A stretch of DNA of 64,000 nt from assembly GCF_900090145.1 (NCBI RefSeq), contig NZ_FMHI01000009.1:124001-188000 (forward strand). Direction: 5' to 3'. Within the stretch, counting starts at the first letter, position 1; each line of letters starts with the position of its first letter. Below the pieces are notes generated by a model, which was given only the letters and a program-made list of their open reading frames with translations, made no database searches and was not told the origin of the DNA. The DNA is from Streptomyces sp. WMMB 322. GTDB lineage: Bacteria > Actinomycetota > Actinomycetes > Streptomycetales > Streptomycetaceae. This document shows, piece after piece, positions 53,635 to 62,446 of this stretch. The position numbers and the translations under genes were made by a program.

Positions 53635-54702
53635 TCACCAGTAGTCGGGCAGGCTGTAGCGGTCGGTGTTGGTGGCGTGCCACTCGTGGTTGCCGGACAC
53701 CCAGGCGGCCAGGCCCCGGGCGTATCTCTCGACGAGGGGCGACGCGGCGGAGGCCAGTGCGGCCTCCGTCTCGAACGCGTCCATGACCTGGTTGTGGATT
53801 TCGACGCTCTTCAGATAGGCGGCCTTGAGGCCGCACTTGTCGTTCGCGGCCACCACTTGGGGCAGGTTCAGGTGGTCAGGGTCGCTGGCCAGCTCCTTGG
53901 TGAAGGAGTACAGATCGTTGACGATCGTCGTCGCGTTGCAGGCGAGGGCCGTGATCCGCTGGGTCTCGGGACGGGCGTAGAGCGCCTCGGGCAGTTCGTA
54001 GCCGTCCACGGCGTCGACGACGGACAGGCAGGGGCGGAAGTTGTTGAACTGCCGCATCACCAAGTACTCCCAGATCTGCGGCGTATGCCGCGTCTCCGCC
54101 CAGGAGGCCTCGGCGAGGTAGCCCAGGTGCAGCCGCGCGACGTCGTGCACGAACCGGTCGGTCTGGCTCGGCGTGGCGATCGCCGCGTACTCCTGCAAGG
54201 CGCAGTGGTACGAGCGCAGCGGACCGTCCGCCTGCACTCCCCGTCGCCACTCCTCCTCCAGCGCGGGGGTGCCGTGGAACGGGTCGAGGGCCGACTGGGC
54301 CACGACGAGCCGGCCGCCCAGCCCGCGCCGCGCACCACCCCTGCCCTCGTCCTCCTCGCAGTAGCAGCTGTCGACGATGTTCTCGGCCAGCAGCAACTTG
54401 CCGGCGACGGTGAGGCGTTCCAGGTCCGCCGCGCCCGGATGCTGGAGCGTCACGGCACGGCCGAAACGGAACTGGGCGAAGTCCCCGGTCCACTCCGGGG
54501 GGAACAGCTCCAGCCGGCGTGCCCACTCCTCCAGCCTCCGGTCGATCTCGGCGGCCTTCTGCGGGTCGGCCGGTGCGGCGGGCCTGTACCTCAGTCCGGG
54601 AACGGCTCCCGTGCGCCGGCCACGCCCGGCACCGACGGGCCGGGGAGGGCCGGGCGGTGTGAACCGTGAGGAACCGGCGGTGACGTTCGTGGGCGTGCTC
54701 AT
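53635..54702 (-). CDS. 2-methylisoborneol synthase (terpene cyclase)
   Basis: 355 residues; cyclises 2-methyl-GPP to the earthy odorant 2-MIB. Class I terpene synthase motifs: Asp-rich DSCYCEED (about residue 105) and NSE-type NDLYSFTKE. The variant first motif with CYCE is characteristic of MIB synthases. The C-terminus is GNHEWHATNTDRYSLPDYW. The family often has a long Pro-rich N-terminus and about 440 residues; here it is much shorter. The cyclic-nucleotide-binding gene that usually precedes this pair is absent. Confidence 0.92.
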   Translation of the reverse strand: MSTPTNVTAGSSRFTPPGPPRPVGAGRGRRTGAVPGLRYRPAAPADPQKAAEIDRRLEEWARRLELFPPEWTGDFAQFRFGRAVTLQHPGAADLERLTVAGKLLLAENIVDSCYCEEDEGRGGARRGLGGRLVVAQSALDPFHGTPALEEEWRRGVQADGPLRSYHCALQEYAAIATPSQTDRFVHDVARLHLGYLAEASWAETRHTPQIWEYLVMRQFNNFRPCLSVVDAVDGYELPEALYARPETQRITALACNATTIVNDLYSFTKELASDPDHLNLPQVVAANDKCGLKAAYLKSVEIHNQVMDAFETEAALASAASPLVERYARGLAAWVSGNHEWHATNTDRYSLPDYW

Positions 54703-55161
54703 GGTGCGTACTCCACACGGTCGGTCCGCAGCCGGGCCGGGCTGGACGTTCTCCAGGACTCCGGCTGCTGCGTCGGTACGGGGGCCAGCGAGCGAAGCGG
54801 TGACGAGGGGGTCGGTCGGGTCCGTCGGGGTTGTGAACCGGGAGGGGCGGTGAACCGGGCGGCGCGCAGAATGATCTAAGCAAGCGGGAGGAGAGCGCCG
54901 GTAGGGCGTGCCGGGGCACCCCCACGCGCGGAGCGCATAAACCGGCGCGAGGATTCGGACGGCGCACGCCACGCCAGGCCGTACGCGGCGAACCGCGCCG
55001 GCCTCTGCCGACAGTTCGCTCGTCGGGGGCGGGGCCCCGCACCCCTTCGGCGGGCCGGCGCACGTCCGGCCGCACGGCGAAGCCCCCGCCGGGAGCCCTG
55101 GACCTCACGTCCCGGCGGGGGCTTCGTGCTTCGCTCTGCTGGTGTGACTAGATGCCGCGCT
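54703..55161. other. Intergenic upstream of 2-MIB operon
   Basis: 459 bases holding the 2-MIB promoter and, at its right end, the terminator of the beta-helix gene (55079-55125). ATGATCTAAGCAAG near 54870 is the least GC-rich part. No gene seen on either strand. Confidence 0.5.
55079..55125. terminator. Strong hairpin after the beta-helix protein gene
   Basis: GAAGCCCCCGCCGGGA / TCCCGGCGGGGGCTTC, a perfect 16-bp stem with 15-base loop, 37 bases past the stop of the minus-strand gene. Confidence 0.85.
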
Positions 55162-56226
55162 TCACTTGCCGGCCTTGATGTCGGCCGCGGGCGGGAGCTT
55201 GGCCGAACTCGGCGGGGCGACCGTGCCGGTGGGGTTGGAGCAACCGGGGACGCTGCCTTCGGGGGCGCAGTTGTCCGGGCTGTTGCGGACGACCCTGCTG
55301 GCGGTGAGCGTGACCTGACCGCCGGCCTCGTTGAGGATGCCACCGCCGGTGTTGATCGCGGTGTTGCGCGTGACCGTGCTCCGGACGAGCGTGACGGTGC
55401 TGCCGGAGCCGAAGTTCGAGATGCCCGCGCCCGACACGGCGATGTTCTCCCTGACCGTGCTCGACTTCAGGCGCACCGTGGAGCCGTTCACGTTGCGGAT
55501 GCCGCCGCCCGTCGTGGAGACGTTGTCTCTGACCGAGACGTCCTCCATAGACGCCGTACCGTTGATGTTCTCCAGACCGCCGCCGATGCTGCCGGACCGG
55601 TTCTCGCGCAGGGATCCGCCCTTCATCGTCATGGTGCCGCTGCTGTCGTTGGTGATCCCGCCGCCCCAGGTGGACGCGGTGTTCCGTTCCACGGTGCTGC
55701 GGCTGAGGTCGAGCCGCCCGCCCAGGTTGGCGAGACCACCGCCGAAGCCGGCCTCGTTGCTCCTGACGACCGAGCGGTTCAGCTTCAGCGTCCCTCCCTG
55801 CTGGTTCGCGATGCCGCCGCCGGACCCCCCGGAAGACAGGCTTCCGTCCCTGATCGTGAGCGAGTTCAGGGTGAGCCTGCCGCCGTTGAGCACGTGGAGG
55901 ATGCGGAAGTCCTGTGTCGCTGTGGGGGCGCGCCGGATGGTGGTGTTGCGGCCGGAGATGGTCACGTCGCTTCCGGTGATCTCCGGAAGGCCGTCGTCGG
56001 CGTTGTCGGGCGAGGTCAGGTTGTAGGTGCAGTTGGACGCCAGGGTGATGGGACCGGTGTTGGGGTGGGTGTTGGCGAAGTTGATCGCCTTCTTCAGGGC
56101 GGTGATGTCGTTGCACCGCACGTGGGTCCCGCCGGTGGCGTTCGCCGGCACGGCCGGCAGGACCGCGACGGACAGACCCACACCGACCGCAGCCGTGACG
56201 GCACCGGACCGCAGAACGAGCTTCAT
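55162..56226 (-). CDS. Secreted right-handed beta-helix protein
   Basis: 354 residues; ATG at 56226 with GAGGGAG upstream. Signal peptide 1-31 (KLVLRSGAVTAAVGVGLSVA ... ANA). The mature part consists of about nine 20-25 residue coils with GGGI/GGGL and STVxxN motifs (GGGITNDSSGTMTMKGGSLR, GGGIRNVNGSTVRLKSSTVR and so on), the pattern of chlamydial-Pmp-like or pectate-lyase-like solenoids. A Pro-rich C-terminus ends in Lys. Four Cys in the mature chain could form disulphides. No catalytic site is evident. Confidence 0.8.
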   Translation of the reverse strand: MKLVLRSGAVTAAVGVGLSVAVLPAVPANATGGTHVRCNDITALKKAINFANTHPNTGPITLASNCTYNLTSPDNADDGLPEITGSDVTISGRNTTIRRAPTATQDFRILHVLNGGRLTLNSLTIRDGSLSSGGSGGGIANQQGGTLKLNRSVVRSNEAGFGGGLANLGGRLDLSRSTVERNTASTWGGGITNDSSGTMTMKGGSLRENRSGSIGGGLENINGTASMEDVSVRDNVSTTGGGIRNVNGSTVRLKSSTVRENIAVSGAGISNFGSGSTVTLVRSTVTRNTAINTGGGILNEAGGQVTLTASRVVRNSPDNCAPEGSVPGCSNPTGTVAPPSSAKLPPAADIKAGK

Positions 56227-56523
56227 CGTGCGACTCCCTCGACGCTGGAGAGTGGAACGGCACATTGCCGTCCCCCCAGCGGTCACGCAGGTCGGCCGGG
56301 GTGACGGAATGCCGGGATGACGTGTCACTCGTAGCCACGGCGGAGAGCGGTCCCACTTGGCTCGCCGCCGAACGGCCCCGCTCCCCGGCCCTCCGGCCTT
56401 GTGCCGTTCGGCGGCGCCTCCTCCCGCGGCGTCAGGGGTCTGTTGCCGAGACGGTTCCCGTGGCGTCTATCGTCACCCGGTGCGAACAATCGTGATGCCC
56501 GTCCGCGGAGCGGGGGGCTTGTC

Positions 56524-57864
56524 GTGGTGACGCGGCGGCTGCGCCTCGGGCATCCGGCGCAAGCGGTCGTGGCCGGCTTCGCCGCGGCTGTCGCCGCTGG
56601 GACCGGCCTGCTCATGCTGCCGGCGGCCAAGGCGGGCCCGGGTGGCGCAGGTGCACTGGAGGCGTTGTTCACCTCCACATCAGCGGTGTGTGTGACCGGC
56701 CTGATCACAGTCGACACACCCGCCTACTGGAGCGGATTCGGGCAGGCGGTGATCCTGGCGCTGATCCAGGTGGGCGGTTTCGGCATCATGACCTTTGCCT
56801 CCGTGCTGGTTCTGCTGATCTCCAACCGCATCGGACTGAAGGCGCGCCTGACGGCCGCCGCGGAGACCAAGACACTGGGTCTGGGCGATGTCCGAGCGGT
56901 TGTGACCGGTGTGGTCAAGGTCAGCCTGCTGCTGGAGGCAGTCACAGCGCTGGTGCTGACTCTGCGGTTTGCAACCGCCTACGGCGAGCCGTGGCCGCGG
57001 GCGGTGTGGCTGGGCGTCTTCCACGCCGTTTCGGCCTTCAACAACGCCGGCTTCGCCCTGTATTCGGACAGCCTGATGGGGTTCGTCACCGACCCCTGGA
57101 TCTGCCTGCCCATAGCACTGGCGGTCATCGCCGGCGGCCTGGGCTTCCCCGTTCTGTTCGAGCTTCGCCGTCGGTTCCGCAAGCCGCGTGGCTGGTCCCT
57201 GCACACCAAGATCGTGCTGTGGGCAACGGGTGTCTTCCTGGCCGGCGGCAGCGCCTTCATCACCGCGATCGAATGGTCCAACCCCGACACCCTGGGCACT
57301 CTCGACGTGCCCGGGAAACTGCTGGCCGGGTTCTTCCAGGGCGTCATGCCGCGTACCGCCGGATTCAACAGCATCGACACCTCCCAGATGAACCCCGCCA
57401 GCTGGCTGGGAACGGACGTGCTGATGTTCATCGGCGGCGCCAGCGCCGGCACCGCCGGCGGAATCAAGGTCACCACGTTCGCCGTGCTGTTCTTCGTCAT
57501 TTACGCCGAGATCCGTGGTGAGAGCGCCGTCAACATCTTCCACCGCCGCCTGCACGGCGACCTTCAGCGCCAGGCCCTGACCGTGGTGCTGCTGTCGGTG
57601 GCCGCCGTCGCAGCATCCACCATGATCTTCATGGTCTTCACCGACTACAGCCTGGACCAGTCGTTGTTCGAAGTGACCTCCGCCTTCGGCACCGTCGGAC
57701 TGTCCACAGGCATCACTGCAGACCTGCCTTCCGGCTTGCAACTCCTGCTGATCGTCTTGATGTTCATCGGCCGGCTCGGTCCCATCACCTTCGCCTCCGC
57801 GCTCGCCCTGCGCCAGCGCGTCCGCCTGTACGAACTCCCCGAGGAGCGACCTGTCATTGGCTAG
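56524..57864 (+). CDS. ktrB: KtrB/TrkH-type potassium channel subunit
   Basis: 446 residues from GTG 56524 (56527 possible), after a GGGGGG run. Four M-P-M repeats each have a selectivity loop: SAVCVTGL, AFNNAGFAL, RTAGFNSID and GTVGLSTGI, with the conserved Gly residues. It is the K+ translocating subunit in the membrane and pairs with the KtrA subunit encoded immediately downstream (8-base overlap). Divergent from the beta-helix gene. I looked for a c-di-AMP (ydaO) riboswitch in its leader and could not make one out. Confidence 0.93.
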   Translation: MVTRRLRLGHPAQAVVAGFAAAVAAGTGLLMLPAAKAGPGGAGALEALFTSTSAVCVTGLITVDTPAYWSGFGQAVILALIQVGGFGIMTFASVLVLLISNRIGLKARLTAAAETKTLGLGDVRAVVTGVVKVSLLLEAVTALVLTLRFATAYGEPWPRAVWLGVFHAVSAFNNAGFALYSDSLMGFVTDPWICLPIALAVIAGGLGFPVLFELRRRFRKPRGWSLHTKIVLWATGVFLAGGSAFITAIEWSNPDTLGTLDVPGKLLAGFFQGVMPRTAGFNSIDTSQMNPASWLGTDVLMFIGGASAGTAGGIKVTTFAVLFFVIYAEIRGESAVNIFHRRLHGDLQRQALTVVLLSVAAVAASTMIFMVFTDYSLDQSLFEVTSAFGTVGLSTGITADLPSGLQLLLIVLMFIGRLGPITFASALALRQRVRLYELPEERPVIG

Positions 57865-58546
57865 GAAGACCGTCCCGAAGAAGCAGCGCACCGGCGCGGG
57901 GGGCTCCGTCGTCGTCCTCGGCCTGGGCCGCTTCGGCCGCGCCCTCGCCCTGGAACTCGTCGACGAAGACACCGAAGTCCTCGGAATCGACGAAGACGCC
58001 GAAATCGTCCAAGCCCTCTCAGGCTCCCTCACCCACACCGTGCGGGCCGACTCCACCAAGGAAGACGCCCTGCGCCAACTGGGCGTCCACGAATTCGACC
58101 GGGCCGTCGTCGCCATCGGTACCGATCTGGAAGCCAGCATTCTCACCGCCTCGGTGCTCATCTCCTTCGGCGTCGAGAACGTCTGGGCCAAGGCCATCAG
58201 CGAAGCCCACGGCCGCATCCTCACTCAGCTCGGCGTCCACCACGTCGTCTATCCGGAGCACGACATGGGCCAGCGCGTCGCCCACCTCGTCCGTGGCCGC
58301 ATGCTCGACTACATCGAATTCGAAGACGACTTCGCCATGGTCAAGACCAAACCGCCCGCCGACGTCGTCGGCCTTCCCCTGTCGAACAGCGCCGTCCGCT
58401 CCCGCTACGGCATCACCGTCGTCGCCATCAAGCGCCCCGGCGAAGGCTTCACCTACGCCACCCCGCAAACGGTCGTGGAAGCCGACGACACCATCATCGT
58501 CGCCGGACGCACCCGGGCAACCGAACGGTTCAGCGAACTCTCGTAA
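57857..58546 (+). CDS. ktrA: KtrA/TrkA regulatory subunit (RCK)
   Basis: 229 residues from TTG 57857, overlapping ktrB. RCK_N Rossmann motif VVVLGLGRFGRALALELV with acidic end LGIDEDAE, then DALRQLGVHEFDRAVVAIG; an RCK_C domain follows (VVGLPLSNSAVRSRYGITVV). It forms the cytoplasmic ring gating KtrB in response to ATP/ADP and, in many bacteria, c-di-AMP. Confidence 0.93.
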   Translation: MARKTVPKKQRTGAGGSVVVLGLGRFGRALALELVDEDTEVLGIDEDAEIVQALSGSLTHTVRADSTKEDALRQLGVHEFDRAVVAIGTDLEASILTASVLISFGVENVWAKAISEAHGRILTQLGVHHVVYPEHDMGQRVAHLVRGRMLDYIEFEDDFAMVKTKPPADVVGLPLSNSAVRSRYGITVVAIKRPGEGFTYATPQTVVEADDTIIVAGRTRATERFSELS

Positions 58547-58670
58547 AGCTGCCGCTGCCGCTGCCGCGGTGCCGTCGGCGCCGGAGCCGGCAGCACCCGG
58601 CACAGCGAAGCCCCTGCCGAGATGACTTGGGTTCTAGTAGTCGTCGCAACACCCCAGCTCAAGGGGTGCG

Positions 58671-59005
58671 ATGGACTTCGAGATCCGAAAGGACAGAAGC
58701 CCGGGGGCCGGTCGTCGCCTGACTCGTGAGCGGGAGGTATATCTCCAGCTCATGAGTCAGGGCTACGGCAACGCGGAAGCATGCAGGATCGTGGGGGTCA
58801 ACCGGCGGACCGGCAAGAGATGGCGCAACGGCTACCACTCACCGACCTACGGCAAGCCGAAGCCACCGATCTGGGAGAAGATCCCCCGGCACGTCGAACT
58901 GCGCGCGGATATGCAGGACAAGGCGTCGTTACCCACCGTCTGCTGTCCCGCCTGCGCGCCGGGGCCGGGAAGGTGCGCGGCGGGGAAGGCCACCCATGGG
59001 CCGCT
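58671..59005 (+). pseudogene. IS30-family transposase, truncated N-terminal fragment
   Basis: The first ~80 codons read FEIRKDRSPGAGRRLTREREVYLQLMSQGYGNAEACRIVGVNRRTGKRW-like sequence, the N-terminal helix-turn-helix of Streptomyces IS30 transposases (split here: REREVYLQLMSQGYGNAEAC and RIVGVNRRTGKRWRNG). The DDE catalytic part is missing and frame integrity is lost after about 58925. The sequence stops at the end of the neighbouring hydrolase gene, which runs on the opposite strand. It marks an old insertion and deletion. Confidence 0.75.
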
Positions 59006-59021
59006 CTCCTGCCTGATCAGA

Positions 59022-60140
59022 TCAGCCGTACATCGCCACGCGGTACAGAGCCGCAAGCGCGTCGTCGATGGGATGGGGCTGTGGCTTGCCGGACGAGCCG
59101 AGTCTGTTCCACCTCTGCATGTTCACCGCGACAGACATCTGCCGCTTGCCGTCGGCACGGGTCATGGCCAGCGCTCCACCACCCCAGACCGTGCCGCCAT
59201 GTCCCCAGAAAGCGCCCGGACCGGGCCCTTCCATCGGGTGCAGGCCGAGGCCGTAGTCGATCGTCTTTCCCTCTTGGGAGACGACAGGGACGGTGCGTTG
59301 CATCTGCGCCAGCGACGACGGACTGACGATCTCGCCGGCGAGCAGCATGCCGTAGAAGTGGTTGAGGTCCGTGACGGTCGATATCAGTGAAGCCGACGGC
59401 CCCACCCAGGACATGTCGTAGACGCTGTAGTCGCGCGGCGGGTCGATCATGCCGAACCACTTCTCGTAGAGCCGCGAGTGCGGTCCGTCGATGTTCGGTT
59501 CATCGGGCAGTTCGGTGGCCCGGAGCGCGGCGCGCTCGATGACGTTCCGGGTTATGCATCGCTCGGCCGTAGTGGCGGTCACTTGTTCCAGGAGTTGGGC
59601 CAGGAGCAGGTAGTTGGTGTTGGAGTACACCCCCGGAGTGCCGCCCGGGGCGCCGACGGCAGGTGCGGCGACCCCCATCTCGATCAGCTCGGCGGGGTGA
59701 AACCGCGTGAACCTGTGGTCGTCCAGGCTCTGGGGCCCCGTGTCTGCGAGGACGGGAAACGCCTTGAGGGAGGGATAGGCATACGGGAGGTACTCGGCGA
59801 GACCGCTGGTGTGGTTGAGCAGCATCCGTACCGTGATCGCGTCGCCGCGCTCTCCAGGCACCAGCTTCGGTAGGTACCGGCCGATCGGTGTGTCGAGAGC
59901 GATCCGACCGGTCTCGACCTGCTGCAGAACCGCGGCAGCGGTGAAGGTCTTGGTGATGCTGCCGACGCGGTGCCGCATGTCGGCGGTCACGGGGCGACCG
60001 GTGGCGACGTCGGCGGCCCCGGCGGCGGCGCGCCAGACCTGATCTCCGTGACGCACCTCGGCGAACAGACCCGGCATCCCGGCTCGGTGGACGTTCTCGA
60101 CGGCTGCGTTCAGTGCCGCGGGATCCAGTGGGTTCTTCAC
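59022..60140 (-). CDS. Serine hydrolase, beta-lactamase / D-Ala-D-Ala carboxypeptidase family
   Basis: 372 residues from GTG 60140 (GAGAGGA upstream). Active-site motifs: SxxK in RVGSITKTFTAAAVLQ, YxN in GVYSNTNYLLLAQLLEQ and HGG in WGHGGTVWGGGALAM. There is no signal peptide from this start, so it may be a cytoplasmic esterase or peptidase of class C-like fold rather than a cell-wall enzyme. It is divergent from a TetR regulator with a palindromic operator between them. Confidence 0.9.
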   Translation of the reverse strand: MKNPLDPAALNAAVENVHRAGMPGLFAEVRHGDQVWRAAAGAADVATGRPVTADMRHRVGSITKTFTAAAVLQQVETGRIALDTPIGRYLPKLVPGERGDAITVRMLLNHTSGLAEYLPYAYPSLKAFPVLADTGPQSLDDHRFTRFHPAELIEMGVAAPAVGAPGGTPGVYSNTNYLLLAQLLEQVTATTAERCITRNVIERAALRATELPDEPNIDGPHSRLYEKWFGMIDPPRDYSVYDMSWVGPSASLISTVTDLNHFYGMLLAGEIVSPSSLAQMQRTVPVVSQEGKTIDYGLGLHPMEGPGPGAFWGHGGTVWGGGALAMTRADGKRQMSVAVNMQRWNRLGSSGKPQPHPIDDALAALYRVAMYG

Positions 60141-60251
60141 GTCATGCGTCCTCTCGTGTTCCCCGGGGGTGAGCTCCGCGTCGGTCGCCTGGCCCGGACA
60201 ACAAGTCACGAATGGCATGCCGGCCCGCCCGGCATACTCATGTCCCCAGTA

Positions 60252-60268
60252 TGCACGCAGTGCGTGCA
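60252..60268. promoter_or_regulatory. Palindromic operator TGCACGCA-G-TGCGTGCA
   Basis: Perfect 8-1-8 inverted repeat between the divergent serine hydrolase and TetR genes, 45 bases upstream of the TetR start. Size and symmetry fit a TetR dimer site; it probably mediates repression of both genes. Confidence 0.65.
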
Positions 60269-60312
60269 ACGCTGGGTGCACAGGTAGGGTGACATTCTGC
60301 GAAAGGAGCGGA

Positions 60313-60972
60313 GTGACAGGCCGAAGGCGTTGGTCAACCGAGGAGATCCTCGATGCGGCGGCGGAGCTTCTGCGTACGAGCGACGCGGATTCGTTCAGCG
60401 TGCGCAAGCTGGCCGCGGCTCTCGGGACCGATTCCTCAAGCCTGTACCGGCACTTCCGCAGCAAGACCGAGCTGCTGCGCGCGGTCGCCGACCGGATCCT
60501 CCTGGCAGCGATGAACGGCTACCGCCCCGACGGCGACTGGAAGCAGCGCATCACAGCCTTGGCCCTGCGTGTGCGGGAGGCCTTCGGCGGGCAGCCCCAG
60601 CTCGCCGCGGTCTGGGGACGTTACGCGTCGAGCGGCACCGGTTCCCGGCTGGTCATGGAAGAGATGCTGCAGGCCCTGCGAGCGTCGGGACTGCCCGACG
60701 AGGAGATCCCGGCGCGCTACCACCGGATCGCGGTCCTCCTCGTCGCATTGATCGCCTCCGAGGCCGGCGTCAGCACCATCACCCCCGAGGAGCAGGAACA
60801 GGGCATGGAGCTGTTCCGCGTTGCGGTCCTGGGCGCAGACCCCGAACGCTTCCCTGCTCTGGCCCACTTCGCCCGCGACGTCCGACCCCTCGGGGCAGAC
60901 CGCCGCGCCGCATTCGAAGAGATCCTCGCCACCCAACTCGCTCACATCGAGGCCGCAATCTGCCCGAGCTAG
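60313..60972 (+). CDS. TetR-family transcriptional regulator
   Basis: 219 residues from GTG 60313 with GAAAGGAG upstream. Helix-turn-helix RRWSTEEILDAAAELL, SFSVRKLAAALGTDSSSLYRHFRSKTELL. The C-terminal ligand domain is of the TetR_C type (WGRYASSGTGSRLVMEEMLQAL). It probably controls itself and the divergent hydrolase; ligand unknown. Confidence 0.92.
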   Translation: MTGRRRWSTEEILDAAAELLRTSDADSFSVRKLAAALGTDSSSLYRHFRSKTELLRAVADRILLAAMNGYRPDGDWKQRITALALRVREAFGGQPQLAAVWGRYASSGTGSRLVMEEMLQALRASGLPDEEIPARYHRIAVLLVALIASEAGVSTITPEEQEQGMELFRVAVLGADPERFPALAHFARDVRPLGADRRAAFEEILATQLAHIEAAICPS

Positions 60973-61160
60973 CCGACCGGCTCGACCGAGAGCGTCGGCG
61001 GACAATCGCTCGGCGGACTCGGATCCCGCGACTCCGATGATGACTTCGCGCAATCGCCGACACAGAACCGCCCCGGCTACAGCACAGCTCACCACTTCAA
61101 CGAGCTACGACAGACCGACTGAGTTGACCCTGACTCCACAGCTGGGAGCAGAGCCAGGAG

Positions 61161-61259
61161 GAGAGCCGTGCCCTCACGCCGGACAGCATCCGCGAACGTG
61201 TCGAACTGCTCGTGGAGAAGGTGGGCACACCCGTCGGGGTCCACGCCCACAACAACACG
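61161..61259 (+). pseudogene. Fragment of an HMGL-like aldolase
   Basis: One frame reads SRALTPDSIRERVELLVEKV followed by GTPVGVHAHNNT. The VGxHxHNN motif is the metal-binding strand of the HMG-CoA lyase / 4-hydroxy-2-oxovalerate aldolase superfamily. Only about 33 residues remain, with no start and a switch of frame into the kinase-like segment. Decayed remnant. Confidence 0.5.
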
Positions 61260-61944
61260 CCGGGGCCGTGGTGCTGCACGCGACGGCCGCTTACCGCGAC
61301 GGCAGCGCCGTGCTCGTGACCGGGGGGAAGGGCGCGGGCAAGAGCACCGTGCTGCTCGAACTGGTCGAGCGCTTCGGTTATCGGGTCATGAGCGGCGACA
61401 AGACCGTCGTTCACGAACTGCCGGACGGCAGCGTCCTGGCCGCGGGCTGGCCCGACTACCCGCACCTCGGGTACGGGACCGTCGCCAAGTACCCGGGACT
61501 GCGGGAAATCGCCGGGATCCCTGAGGACTACCGGCCCGCACAGGACCACGCGTTCTCGCCCGTCGGCAAGTTCGCGGTGGACCCCGTCCGGTTCCGCGAC
61601 CGGTTCCCGAGCGCACAACTGGGCGTGCAGGCGCCCGTTTCCGCGATCATCCACCCGTCGATCGGCCCGGGCGACCATACGGTGCTGGAACCGGTCGGCG
61701 GGTCAATGGCGGAACGCGCTGCTGCGCTGGATGCGAACCTCGAGTCGGCGTTCGACGGAGCCACGCCGGGTGGAACAGCTACCTCCACGACGGCCGTGGC
61801 GCCCAGGCCGGCACGCGTGGCCGGATCCTGGCACAACTCGCCACCGTGCCGGCGTGGTTGCTGACCGGCCCGGGCGACCTCACCCCGGAGAACTGGCCGC
61901 CGCCCACCGCCCCTGCGGACAACACCCCGGGCGATGCCGCATGA
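61256..61944 (+). pseudogene. HPr-kinase-like P-loop protein, frameshifted
   Basis: The frame reads AVVLHATAAYRDGSAVLVTGGKGAGKSTVLLELVERFGYR, so a Walker A (GGKGAGKST) follows a beta hairpin as in HprK/PEP-carboxykinase-like kinases (quoted in parts: GSAVLVTGGKGAGKSTVLLE), then MSGDKTVVHELPDG and FPSAQLGVQAPVSAIIHPSI. At about 61761 the frame shifts: the other frame gives HAGWNSYLHDGRGAQAGTRG and ends normally at 61944. One extra C in the CC at 61761-61762 would restore it. No start codon or ribosome site is clear. Either a pseudogene or a sequencing error. Confidence 0.6.
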
Positions 61945-62071
61945 TCGAGCTGACGGTACCCAGCCCTGGTTCCTCCTCGGAGCGCTGTTCGCCGTCGCGG
62001 GCCTGCTCGCCCCCCTGACCGTGCGCCGGCGCTCCGCAACCGGTGCCTCCCAGGGACACGGATGGGAATGA
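61934..62071 (+). CDS. Possible 45-residue single-span membrane peptide
   Basis: ATG 61934 overlaps the end of the kinase-like frame by 11 bases. MPHDRADGTQPWFLLGALFA continues VAGLLAPLTVRRR, one hydrophobic helix followed by a basic stop-transfer and a short tail. Overlap with the preceding gene suggests translational coupling in the original operon. It could also be chance in decaying DNA. Confidence 0.3.
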   Translation: MPHDRADGTQPWFLLGALFAVAGLLAPLTVRRRSATGASQGHGWE

Positions 62072-62186
62072 GACGACCACGAGACGGGGTCCCGGATCGT
62101 GACCGATGCCGCGCCGCCGCAGACGGCCGGCGCGTTGATGAACAACGTCGCATCCGTCGCACTCGCTCTCGGTCTCCGGCAGGGGA

Positions 62187-62300
62187 GGTTTGTGGCTGCG
62201 CTGGTCGGACGTGGACCTTGAGGCAGGCATTTTCGGGTTCGGAAGAAGTCCTCCCCTGAAGTACTTGCACGGGTCCGGCGGCATCCTGCGAGACGTCTCG
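62187..62300 (+). pseudogene. Tyrosine-recombinase (phage integrase) remnant
   Basis: The frame contains GLWLRWSDVDLEAGIF, matching the RWSDVDL segment that carries the first catalytic Arg of tyrosine recombinases. The rest of the catalytic domain (HxxR, Tyr) is absent. Its place about 150-260 bases from a tRNA-Phe 3' end, at the edge of an accessory region, is where an integrase is expected. Confidence 0.5.
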
Positions 62301-62393
62301 AAGCACGTCGGCGGACTCATCTGGGAGATCGCGAAGAGCGACGATGGGTCGACAGATGAGGTTCAGATGTCAGCAGGTGATGTCACAGTCAGC

Positions 62394-62430
62394 AAAACGC
62401 CCCCTCCGGTGACCCCGGAGGGGGCGTTTT
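62394..62430. terminator. Bidirectional intrinsic terminator
   Basis: AAAACGCCCCCTCCGG / CCGGAGGGGGCGTTTT, a perfect 16-bp stem with 5-base loop and TTTT on both strands. It ends the tRNA operon (minus strand) 17 bases past tRNA-Phe. Confidence 0.95.
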
Positions 62431-62446
62431 CACTGCTCAACTGCTG

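Noticed and set aside
56227..56523. c-di-AMP (ydaO-type) riboswitch upstream of ktrB
   Set aside because: I could not find the conserved core or a plausible two-pseudoknot layout in the 297-base leader.
58781..59326. 181-codon plus-strand gene after ktrA
   Set aside because: It overlaps the transposase fragment in another frame and then the end of the hydrolase gene on the other strand; no independent signature.
61168..61524. Separate 118-codon gene
   Set aside because: It is a frame-shifted reading of the kinase-like segment; the other frame carries the Walker motif.
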